A stretch of DNA of 64,000 bases from an uncultured Corynebacterium sp. (GTDB lineage: Bacteria; Actinomycetota; Actinomycetes; Mycobacteriales; Mycobacteriaceae), in assembly GCF_946222835.1 (NCBI RefSeq), contig NZ_CAMIHD010000002.1, positions 186,001 to 250,000 on the forward strand, written 5' to 3'. Within the stretch, counting starts at the first letter, position 1; each line of letters opens with the position of its first letter. Below the pieces are notes generated by a model. It had not been told where the DNA came from, searched no databases, and worked only from the letters and a program-made list of their open reading frames with translations. The translations under genes and the position numbers were made by a program. Shown in pieces: positions 24,649 through 31,889 of the stretch.

Positions 24649-26051
24649 TCCACCTGGGAAACGCTAAAGCCCATGGTCTTGGCCAATCCGCCCAGGGAGG
24701 TCTCTTTGTACTTAGAGAGCATATCGCGGCCGGTCTCAGCCATGGTTTGCACCGCATTATCCAAGGTCACATGGTGCGTTCCTTCGCCCATTTTGGCCAT
24801 GCGTGCGGCATTGATGGATTTTACCGCGCCAATCGCATTGCGCTCAATGCATGGAATTTGCACCAGGCCGCCAACTGGGTCGCAGGTTAGGCCTAAATTA
24901 TGTTCCAACGCGATCTCCGCGGCGTTTTCCACCTGGGCTGGAGCTGCACCCAGTAGCTCTGCCATGCCCGCGGCGGCCATAGCGGAGGCGGAGCCCACTT
25001 CGCCTTGGCAGCCGACCTCAGCTCCGGAAATGGACGCATTTTCCTTGATGATCATGCCGATTGCGCCGGCGGTCAAAAGGTAACGGCGCGCAGTCGACCG
25101 AGTAAAGTCCGCGCGAAAATCGCGTGCATAATGCAGTACCGCTGGAATAATGCCACACGCGCCATTGGTAGGCGCGGTGATGACGCGTCCGCCGGCTGCG
25201 TTTTGCTCATTGACCGCTAGGGCGTAGAGGTTAACCCACTCCATGGCAGAAAAACCACAGCTGTCGTCATCCTGGTTTTCCAGCAATTGAGCGTACATCT
25301 TCGGGGCGCGGCGTGGCACGCGCAGCCCACCGGGGAGGAGTCCTTTGGTGGAAATGCCCTCGGTCACACACTCTCGCATAATGTCCCAGACCAGATCGAG
25401 GTGCCGCAAAGCGAATTCGGCGCCGCCTTCGTCACGGTGCAAGGCTTCCTCATTGGCGAGCACGATCTCCCAAATCGCCTTGTCATGAGCCTCACACAGA
25501 TTGAGCAATTCTTCGCCCGTGGTGAAATGATAAGGAACGGAGCCATCAACCTGTGCTGCGGCGACACCAGCTGGAACCTCGTTGCTTTCGGCTACTTCCG
25601 CATCGAGCTCGGAGCGAGAGAGAATAAAGCCGCCGCCGACAGAAAAGTACTCTTCTTTTTCTGCGATGAGATTGCCGCTTTCATCCCAAGCGCTAAAAAT
25701 CATGCCATTGGGGTGTTGGGGAAGTGGCTCGTTATCAAAAACGATCTCATAGTCCACCGTGCCGCGGGGGCCAGAGATGGTTCCCTCACTGGGGATAAAT
25801 CCACCTGCGTGTGGCTCGGCGTCGATAGGCACGCTTAGCGGATCCCAGCCAGCGAGCCCGAGGATAACAGCGCGGTCGGAGGCATGCCCGCGGCCAGTGG
25901 CGGAAAGAGAACCTCGCAACTCGGTATACACCTTTGCTGGGGGCTTCTCGAGGGAATCGAGGAATTGCTTAGCCGCACGCATGGGCCCGACGGTGTGCGA
26001 AGAGGAGGGGCCAATACCGATGGAGAATATGTCCGTGACACTAATTGTCAT
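24642..26051 (-). CDS. sdaA: L-serine dehydratase, iron-sulfur dependent, single chain
   Basis: A 469-residue enzyme that deaminates L-serine to pyruvate and ammonia using an oxygen-sensitive [4Fe-4S] cluster. The N-terminal beta domain opens with SVTDIFSIGIGPSSSHTVGPMRAA. The C-terminal alpha domain supplies the cluster Cys in NGACGIIPAVLHY, GCQGEVGSA and TCDPVGGLVQIPCIERNA. Both domains are fused in one chain, as usual for actinobacteria. The ATG at 26051 lacks a good ribosome site close by (an AGAAAGG lies about 20 bases upstream), so a leaderless transcript is possible. Followed by the overlapping TetR gene. Confidence 0.95.
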   Translation of the reverse strand: MTISVTDIFSIGIGPSSSHTVGPMRAAKQFLDSLEKPPAKVYTELRGSLSATGRGHASDRAVILGLAGWDPLSVPIDAEPHAGGFIPSEGTISGPRGTVDYEIVFDNEPLPQHPNGMIFSAWDESGNLIAEKEEYFSVGGGFILSRSELDAEVAESNEVPAGVAAAQVDGSVPYHFTTGEELLNLCEAHDKAIWEIVLANEEALHRDEGGAEFALRHLDLVWDIMRECVTEGISTKGLLPGGLRVPRRAPKMYAQLLENQDDDSCGFSAMEWVNLYALAVNEQNAAGGRVITAPTNGACGIIPAVLHYARDFRADFTRSTARRYLLTAGAIGMIIKENASISGAEVGCQGEVGSASAMAAAGMAELLGAAPAQVENAAEIALEHNLGLTCDPVGGLVQIPCIERNAIGAVKSINAARMAKMGEGTHHVTLDNAVQTMAETGRDMLSKYKETSLGGLAKTMGFSVSQVEC

Positions 26052-26219
26052 AGTTAAGCTGTGCCGAACCTTTCTGGAGAGATTGCTGTCGGGTGATAGG
26101 TCTTCCTACGTCGGAAGAAACCGGAACGGAAGGGGAAGGCAGATTTTATGTGACCAGTGTAGCGAAAGTCACACCTTCTATCAATCTAGGCCTATGCTTA
26201 ATGATGCTGGCCTTGTGCT

Positions 26220-26879
26220 CTATTTTCCATATCCATCTAAGAGCTTTTCAAGGGGAATGAAGTTCTCCTTGGATAGTCGGATGGTAGATCTTCCTCCCCG
26301 GCCGCTGAAATCGCCGGCGATTCCTGCCACTCTGTCGCGAGGGGTAACCATCTGATCCGCTAGCTGAATGGCAGAGCGCTCAATACGGGCGGTAAAACGC
26401 TCTCCTTCAGGAGTGCCTAAATCCTCTGCCGCTTGAAAAACGCCCGTCGGCACCACGCTCGCGTGGAGTTGATTAAACAGCGGACGGAGCGCGTAGTCCA
26501 GAATCAGCGCATGGCGCGAGGAGCCAGCCGTAGCCGCGATGATTGTGGGAAGCCCGTCTAGGGCATGGGGCTCCAAAGTGTCAAAGAACATCTTGAAGAG
26601 GCCTGAATAGCTGCCCTGGAATACAGGGGTGACGGCGACGAGGCCATCAGCCTCGGCAACTCTCTGCTTGGCTTGCGTAAGCAATGGCGTCGGCGCGGTG
26701 CGATTGGTCATGGCAGTTGCGAGTTCGTAGGCTAAATCGCGAATCTCAATGACGTCGATCTGAGCTCCTTCACCGCGCGCGGAAATCTTGGCGCGAGTAG
26801 CTTCTGCGAGCATGTCTGCCAGTCTGCGAGAAGAGGAAGGCTGTGAAAGACCAGCTGAGATAACGAGTAGGGAGCGCAT
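26220..26879 (-). CDS. NAD(P)H-dependent FMN reductase, LLM-partnered CE1759 family
   Basis: A 219-residue flavodoxin-like reductase. The N-terminus LLVISAGLSQPSSSRRLAD is the phosphate-binding loop of the NADPH-dependent FMN reductase superfamily, and VAVTPVFQGSYSGLFKMFFD near residues 78-98 (given in two parts) is the dimer and flavin loop. It lies six bases after the stop of a luciferase-like monooxygenase on the same strand, the pairing that defines the CE1758/CE1759 duo first noted in C. efficiens. It would supply reduced FMN to that partner. AAAGGAG ribosome site inside the end of the upstream gene. Confidence 0.87.
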   Translation of the reverse strand: MRSLLVISAGLSQPSSSRRLADMLAEATRAKISARGEGAQIDVIEIRDLAYELATAMTNRTAPTPLLTQAKQRVAEADGLVAVTPVFQGSYSGLFKMFFDTLEPHALDGLPTIIAATAGSSRHALILDYALRPLFNQLHASVVPTGVFQAAEDLGTPEGERFTARIERSAIQLADQMVTPRDRVAGIAGDFSGRGGRSTIRLSKENFIPLEKLLDGYGK

Positions 26880-26885
26880 AGCTAA

Positions 26886-27998
26886 TTAGATCTCCTTTCC
26901 CGGGTTGACCTGCAGGTGTGAGGAGTAGGGCTCAGTGAGCAAGCTAGCGTGCGTTGGCGGGTCAGAGGGCACGTGGCTTGGACGGCGCTGTTCAAAGCGG
27001 CGACGCAGCTCGGGCACAACCTGTGTGCCCAGGATTTCTATCTGCTCCAGAACTACTTCCTGGGGAAGGCCGGCGTGATCGATGAGGAATAGCTGGCGTT
27101 GGTAGTCACCCGCCCAATTAGCAAAGCTGAGGGTCCTTTCAACTACCTGTTCCACGGTACCGACAGTCAGTGGAGTCTGTGCAGTGAAGTCCTCAAGGCT
27201 CGGACCGTGGCCATATACTGGAGCGTTGTCGAAGTAGGGACGGAAGAAATCCTTAGCCTCTTGCTCGGTATCCCCGATAAAGACTTGGCCGCCAAGGCCT
27301 ACAATTGCTTGGTCGGCTTGACCATGGCCGTAGGCTGCAAATCGCCGGCGGTAGAGATCTACCAGCTGAGCAGTGTGCTCTTTATTCCAGAAAATATTGT
27401 TGTGGAAGAAACCATCGCCGTAATAAGCAGCTTGCTCGGCAATCTGTGGCGAACGAATGGAGCCGTGCCAGACAAAGGGCGGAATTCCATCCAGTGGTGC
27501 CGGAGTAGCGGTAAATCCTTCCAGCCCTGCGCGGAACTTGCCATGCCAATTAACTACCGGCTCGCGCCAGAGCCTGCGAAGAAGGTGATAGTTCTCAATG
27601 GCAAGAGGAATGCCCTGCTGAATGTCCTTGCCAAACCACGGATAGACCGGGCCGGTATTTCCGCGGCCCAGAATGAGGTCTACGCGTCCGTTAGCAAGGT
27701 GCTGGAGGAAGGCGTAATCCTCTGCGATCTTGACTGGGTCGTTAGTGGTGATGAGGGTGGTTGCTGTCGACAGTTGTAAACGCTTCGTCTGGGCGGCGAT
27801 ATAAGCTAGGTGTGTGGTGGGTGAGGACGGCACGAAAGGTGGGTTGTGGTGCTCGCCGGTGGCAAAAACGTCAAGTCCTACTTCCTCGGCCTTGAGCGCA
27901 ATCTCCGTTAAGTTGCGGATGCGCTCAGCCTCATTGGGGGTTTTCCCCGAGATGGGGTCAGCGGTTAAGTCCCCAATACTGAAGATGCCGAATTGCAT
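26886..27998 (-). CDS. Luciferase-like FMN-dependent monooxygenase, CE1758 family
   Basis: A 370-residue TIM-barrel flavin monooxygenase of the bacterial luciferase superfamily. Typical blocks are ATGEHHNPPFVPSSP near 46-60, STATTLITTNDPVKIAEDYA near 97, and GRVDLILGRGNTG near 125. It needs reduced FMN, most likely from the reductase encoded just downstream. The physiological substrate of this subfamily is not established; alkyl, sulfonate or xenobiotic oxidation are typical for the superfamily. The C-terminal ~35 residues are an extra polar tail. ATG with AGAAAGG eight bases upstream. Confidence 0.88.
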   Translation of the reverse strand: MQFGIFSIGDLTADPISGKTPNEAERIRNLTEIALKAEEVGLDVFATGEHHNPPFVPSSPTTHLAYIAAQTKRLQLSTATTLITTNDPVKIAEDYAFLQHLANGRVDLILGRGNTGPVYPWFGKDIQQGIPLAIENYHLLRRLWREPVVNWHGKFRAGLEGFTATPAPLDGIPPFVWHGSIRSPQIAEQAAYYGDGFFHNNIFWNKEHTAQLVDLYRRRFAAYGHGQADQAIVGLGGQVFIGDTEQEAKDFFRPYFDNAPVYGHGPSLEDFTAQTPLTVGTVEQVVERTLSFANWAGDYQRQLFLIDHAGLPQEVVLEQIEILGTQVVPELRRRFEQRRPSHVPSDPPTHASLLTEPYSSHLQVNPGKEI

Positions 27999-28059
27999 GA
28001 TTACCTTTCTATGCCGTGCGCTGGAGCAAAAATAGCCGTAGTGCCAAACGGCGAGCGAA

Positions 28060-28782
28060 TCATTCCCATTCTAGGGCATCAAAAAGTGCCGGTAAGTCGG
28101 CCGGTGTAACCAAGCGCAGGGGCTTCTCATTGGGCTTGCCGTGTTCCGTGATGATAGCTGCGCATGGTCGGTGCCCTTGGCTATCGGGTTCCGATAGGCG
28201 GTCCATCGTTTCCTGCACGCTTACTCTACGGGCAAGAAAGATGGCGCGATCGCTGGGTTCTTTGTATTTCACAATGTCCGCGATGTCTGCAGCATCGAGT
28301 ACGTGATTATCACTGAAATCTGCGGCAACCCAACGCGCAATGGTGTTGGTGGTCAGCAAAGCGGTGTAGCTGCCCTCGTCATAGATGGGAATTTGGGAAA
28401 AGTCTTCGTCCTTAATGACGTTAAAGGCATCCAAAATAGATGTGGAAGACGGCAAGGTAAACACCGGTCGCGGCTGCAAAATGCGGAGGGTATCGGGAGG
28501 GGTAAGCAAAATGTCCCGGAGAGCGGAAATCTGTCTTAGTACTGCCTCGTGTGGTTCAGCGATGGGTTCGGAATCAAAATAGCGACCGTGGGCGATAGCG
28601 TTGCGAAGGTTAGAAAAATCTTTCAGCGCCTCAGCTTGCTTACCAGAAAGAAAGTGCTTGTCTCGTGCCTTATCTACTAGCCACCAGAAGGAATCCGAGT
28701 TCTTTGCATTAAGGGTGGAACGCAAGTGTTGTTCTATGTCATTGAATGCGGCCAGGAATGTGGTAGCTCGGTGCGCGGTCAT
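28060..28782 (-). CDS. HEPN-like domain fused to a CBS-domain module
   Basis: A 240-residue protein. Residues 1-95 are helical and contain R60-N61-A-I-A-H65-G, an Rx4H motif in the LRNAIAHG form that marks HEPN domains, many of which are RNases. Residues about 103-235 form a CBS pair: VFTLPSSTSILDAFNVI...FSQIPIYDEG is a clear first CBS repeat, and VSVQETMDRLSE...AAIITEHGKP...LRLVTPADL the second. CBS pairs usually bind adenine nucleotides, so a nucleotide-gated RNase or a sensor is conceivable. The start is ATG 28782, at leaderless spacing from TACACT. Stands alone between the flavin pair and the PiT gene. Function unproven. Confidence 0.8.
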   Translation of the reverse strand: MTAHRATTFLAAFNDIEQHLRSTLNAKNSDSFWWLVDKARDKHFLSGKQAEALKDFSNLRNAIAHGRYFDSEPIAEPHEAVLRQISALRDILLTPPDTLRILQPRPVFTLPSSTSILDAFNVIKDEDFSQIPIYDEGSYTALLTTNTIARWVAADFSDNHVLDAADIADIVKYKEPSDRAIFLARRVSVQETMDRLSEPDSQGHRPCAAIITEHGKPNEKPLRLVTPADLPALFDALEWE

Positions 28783-28795
28783 AGGGGCCAGTGTA
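28780..28795 (-). promoter_or_regulatory. Leaderless promoter of the HEPN-CBS gene
   Basis: On the minus strand TACACT (28790-28795) is followed by seven bases and then the ATG at 28782. There is no ribosome-binding site. The longer reading frame upstream of this ATG has no coding character. Confidence 0.55.
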
Positions 28796-28860
28796 AGTGA
28801 CAAGAAGGGGAGCCGCTGCCAAGCGGTGTGCGCAGCCAGCCCACATTTACCAAATGGAAT

Positions 28861-28901
28861 ATCCGCTAGCCCCGGCAGAACGGCCGGTGGGGCTAGCGGA
28901 T
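28861..28901. terminator. Thirteen-base perfect inverted repeat after the PiT gene
   Basis: ATCCGCTAGCCCC (28861-28873) and its exact complement (28889-28901) flank a 15-base GC-rich loop that can form an inner GGC/GCC pair. It lies 39 bases past the stop of the minus-strand transporter gene. The T-run after it is poor, so it may be a tract-less terminator or a transcript-stabilising hairpin. Confidence 0.62.
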
Positions 28902-28940
28902 GCGGAGAGCTTAGCGAGCAAGTACGGTGCCGAATCCCCT

Positions 28941-30548
28941 CTAAAAGGCTACGCGCAGCACAGACACGGTCACCGCAGCGATAACTGCAGCGGCGGGAAG
29001 GGTGATAACCCATGCCAAGGCGATAGGCTTCATCAGGTTCCAGTTAGCTGCTCTATTGACGATGCCCACACCTAGCACGGCGCCGATGAGGATGTGGGTG
29101 GAAGAAACCGGAAGGCCCAATATGGACGAGCCCATGACTACACCGGCGGCGGCAAGCTCAGCAGCGAAGCCGGAGGAAGGGTGCATTTGCGTCAGACCTG
29201 AGCCCACAGTTTGAATCACGAAACGGCCAATGAACCACAGCCCGGAAATAAGGGCGACACCCATAGCAATCATGACCGCAACGGGCACGGCAGCCTCATC
29301 GTTTACTTGGTCCGTTTTAAGAACGTCAATAACGGCAGCGAAGGGGCCAATGGCATTGGCAATATCATTGGAACCGTGGGAAAAAGCGAAGGCGGAGGCG
29401 GTAAAAACCTGCATCCAAGAAAAGAGGAGGAAAGTTGATTTAGCCAAGGACTTCTTCTTGAGGGAGCGGGCGAAGATAAATACGGCCATCCATACCACTG
29501 CGCCCACCATGCCCATAACCAGCAGGTTTTGCAGTACGCTGAAATCGAGTCCGGTGTGCTTGAGACCCTTAAACATGACCATGGCGGAAATGATGATGGC
29601 ACCAATGGCAGCAAGTACCGGTACCCAGCTTTCTAGGGCGCGGTGGGCCTTGACATCGTCCATGTCCTTGTTGAGGTCATATAGATCTCGGTAGTATTCA
29701 GACTCCAGCTGATCCGGATCAAAGTCTTCTTCTGCAACCAAAGCCGCGTCGCGGGCCATGGCATTGGTGTAGCTAATCTGCTGGATCTCATTCAAGCGAG
29801 AAAAGCGAGTCTTATGCTCTTGGCGCAGTTCGGCGCGACGGGTTTTGATTTCGCGTAGTTTCTGGTCCGCTTCCTCGTTGTAGACCAAGATAGAGGACTT
29901 AATCCACTTAAATAGGATGAAAGCAGCGATACCGCCTAGGACAGGGGAAAGCACCCACGAGATGGCGATGGTGCCAATTTCCCCCCACTGAACCATGCTC
30001 CAGCCGCCCTTGCCGGTAACGAAGCCGACGGTGAGCGCCGCGCCGACGATGCCTCCGACGATGGAGTGGGTGGTAGATACTGGCCAGCCCATACGCGTGG
30101 CCACAAGTAGCCAAATAGCCGCACCCAAAAGGGCAGCCATCATGATGTAGACGAATTCCATCGGATCTAGTCCATCGATGGCGTCAAGGTCAACGATGCC
30201 CGAACGCACGGTATCGGTGACCTCGCCGCCGGCGAGGATAGCGCCGGAGACCTCGAAGATAGCAGCAACAACGAGGGCCTGCTTCATAGACAGCGTTCCG
30301 GCGCCCACGGAGGTGCCGAAGGAATTGGCAACGTCATTGCCGCCAATATTGAAGGCCATGAAAAGAGCGAAGAGAATGGCGGTACCAAGGAGAATAGGCC
30401 TTGAGCCATCGACATAGTCGTGGCCCCAAATCATAAATCCAATGAGGGTAACGGCGGTAAGGCTGCCGAAGATGGCGTGCCAAATCCAATCGTTGCCCTT
30501 GCCATTGACGGCCTCGATATCCGTCATCTGGGTGGTAGGGGTAGACAC
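28941..30548 (-). CDS. Inorganic phosphate transporter, PiT family
   Basis: A 535-residue polytopic carrier for phosphate (with metal cations) driven by protons. Both copies of the PiT signature are present: GGNDVANSFGTSVGAGTL near residue 67 and SHGSNDIANAIGPFAAV near 375. Between the two halves lies a hydrophilic, strongly charged cytoplasmic loop of about 95 residues. I set the start at the GTG at 30548, seven bases after AAAGG; the frame is open 39 bases further upstream without a start signal. Followed by a strong inverted repeat. Adjacent genes give no operon. Confidence 0.93.
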   Translation of the reverse strand: MSTPTTQMTDIEAVNGKGNDWIWHAIFGSLTAVTLIGFMIWGHDYVDGSRPILLGTAILFALFMAFNIGGNDVANSFGTSVGAGTLSMKQALVVAAIFEVSGAILAGGEVTDTVRSGIVDLDAIDGLDPMEFVYIMMAALLGAAIWLLVATRMGWPVSTTHSIVGGIVGAALTVGFVTGKGGWSMVQWGEIGTIAISWVLSPVLGGIAAFILFKWIKSSILVYNEEADQKLREIKTRRAELRQEHKTRFSRLNEIQQISYTNAMARDAALVAEEDFDPDQLESEYYRDLYDLNKDMDDVKAHRALESWVPVLAAIGAIIISAMVMFKGLKHTGLDFSVLQNLLVMGMVGAVVWMAVFIFARSLKKKSLAKSTFLLFSWMQVFTASAFAFSHGSNDIANAIGPFAAVIDVLKTDQVNDEAAVPVAVMIAMGVALISGLWFIGRFVIQTVGSGLTQMHPSSGFAAELAAAGVVMGSSILGLPVSSTHILIGAVLGVGIVNRAANWNLMKPIALAWVITLPAAAVIAAVTVSVLRVAF

Positions 30549-30731
30549 AGGAAGAACCTTTCGGGAAATCGTGCATAAAAGATACAACCGCGTTTCTCAG
30601 CGGGGTGAGGGAGATTCTCAAAGGAAATTCTTATGTAGAGAATGCACGCCCAGACTAAAGGGCCCAGGTGACCGGAAGGTGAACTAAAGGTGTGGATCCC
30701 GTTAAAGCAATGTGGCTATTGACAAACATAA

Positions 30732-30756
30732 TGGCCGCCATTCCGGGTGGCGGCCA
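30732..30756 (-). terminator. Terminator of the zinc metallopeptidase gene
   Basis: A perfect nine-base stem, TGGCCGCCA and TGGCGGCCA, with a seven-base loop lies 11 bases past the minus-strand stop. On the minus strand it is followed by TTATGTTTGT, a moderate T-rich run. Confidence 0.7.
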
Positions 30757-30766
30757 CGTTCAAGGT

Positions 30767-31645
30767 TTAGCCGCGGTAGGCTCCACGGCCCAGGGTGTCG
30801 CACTTAGACATCTTGCCGGAGTTATATCCCGCAAGGAATGCCTTCTCACGTTGTTCAGAGGAACCATGCGTCCAAGAATCGGGCTGGACCTGGCCGCCGG
30901 ACCGACGTTGAATATTGTCATCGCCTACCGCTTGGGCGGCCGCGACTGCATTGGAGACCTGTTCTTTGGTGATTGGTTCTAGTAGCGGGTTGTCACCCTT
31001 GTCGGCGTAGGAAGCCCACAGGCCGGCGTAGCAGTCCGCCTGCAGCTCAATTTTCACTGCGTTGGAATCAGCGCCTGGGTCGTTATAATCCGACAGGCCG
31101 AGGGTGCCCTCAAGGTTTTGAATGTGATGACCAAACTCGTGGGCCACGATGTACATGCGAGCCAAGGGGGTATTATCCGCGCCGAAGTCGCGCAAGGACT
31201 CAAAGAACGCGGTGTCGAAATAGGCGGACTCATCTCGCGGACAGTAGAAGGGGCCGGTGGAAGAAGACGCCGCGCCACATCCGGTATTAACTCCTCCGTG
31301 GAAGACCACACGCTCCGGTTCGGTGTATTGGATATCTGCTTGTTCTGGCAGAACCTTGGACCAGACGTTGTCCACGCTGCGGCCGGTGAACTCTACGAGA
31401 CATTCGTCTTTAGTATTGCCGTCTTCTGCAGTTTCGCATTCCGGGCTATCTCCCTGTGCAGCGCCGTCGGATTGGGTCTGCTCGCTGCCGAGGATTGAGC
31501 CCAAGTCGGAGGGGTTACCGCCGAGAAGTAGGAAAAGGCCAACCAATACAATCGAGCCGACACCGCCGCCGATGGCGATGCCGCCGCCACCGCCACCAGA
31601 ACGAGTTTCTTTGCCGCCAAAATCGGCACCAGAGCTAAAAGTCAT
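30767..31645 (-). CDS. Neutral zinc metallopeptidase, YpfJ family
   Basis: A 292-residue membrane-anchored protein. A Gly/Ser-rich cytoplasmic start is followed by one membrane helix (about residues 22-42), a polar linker with Cys at 70 and 82, and an extracytoplasmic peptidase domain. The zinc motif HEFGHH begins at His169, with ELQADCYAGLWA downstream supplying the third ligand region. No substrate is known for the family. I use the ATG at 31645 (MTFSSGADF), which is the family start; an upstream in-frame region exists but has no ribosome site. Monocistronic, with its own terminator. Confidence 0.9.
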   Translation of the reverse strand: MTFSSGADFGGKETRSGGGGGGIAIGGGVGSIVLVGLFLLLGGNPSDLGSILGSEQTQSDGAAQGDSPECETAEDGNTKDECLVEFTGRSVDNVWSKVLPEQADIQYTEPERVVFHGGVNTGCGAASSSTGPFYCPRDESAYFDTAFFESLRDFGADNTPLARMYIVAHEFGHHIQNLEGTLGLSDYNDPGADSNAVKIELQADCYAGLWASYADKGDNPLLEPITKEQVSNAVAAAQAVGDDNIQRRSGGQVQPDSWTHGSSEQREKAFLAGYNSGKMSKCDTLGRGAYRG

Positions 31646-31889
31646 GCCTAAATAGTGCCACATGGACCCACTCAGTACAGGATGAAGATAGGCGCACAGG
31701 GGCCAAGGCGATGGAGTGATCCTCATCTTCAGCCTTCAACGTTTGGGTTGCGTCTACCTTACTGCGCTCTGTGTACCGGTAGGGATGTAGAATCGTGCCC
31801 GTTCCTAGTCTTGTGCTTGGTTTGGCGCGCGCTGTTTACGCGTGGCGGGACCCGCAAGTGACACAATTTTCAGAAGGGATTGAACAACA

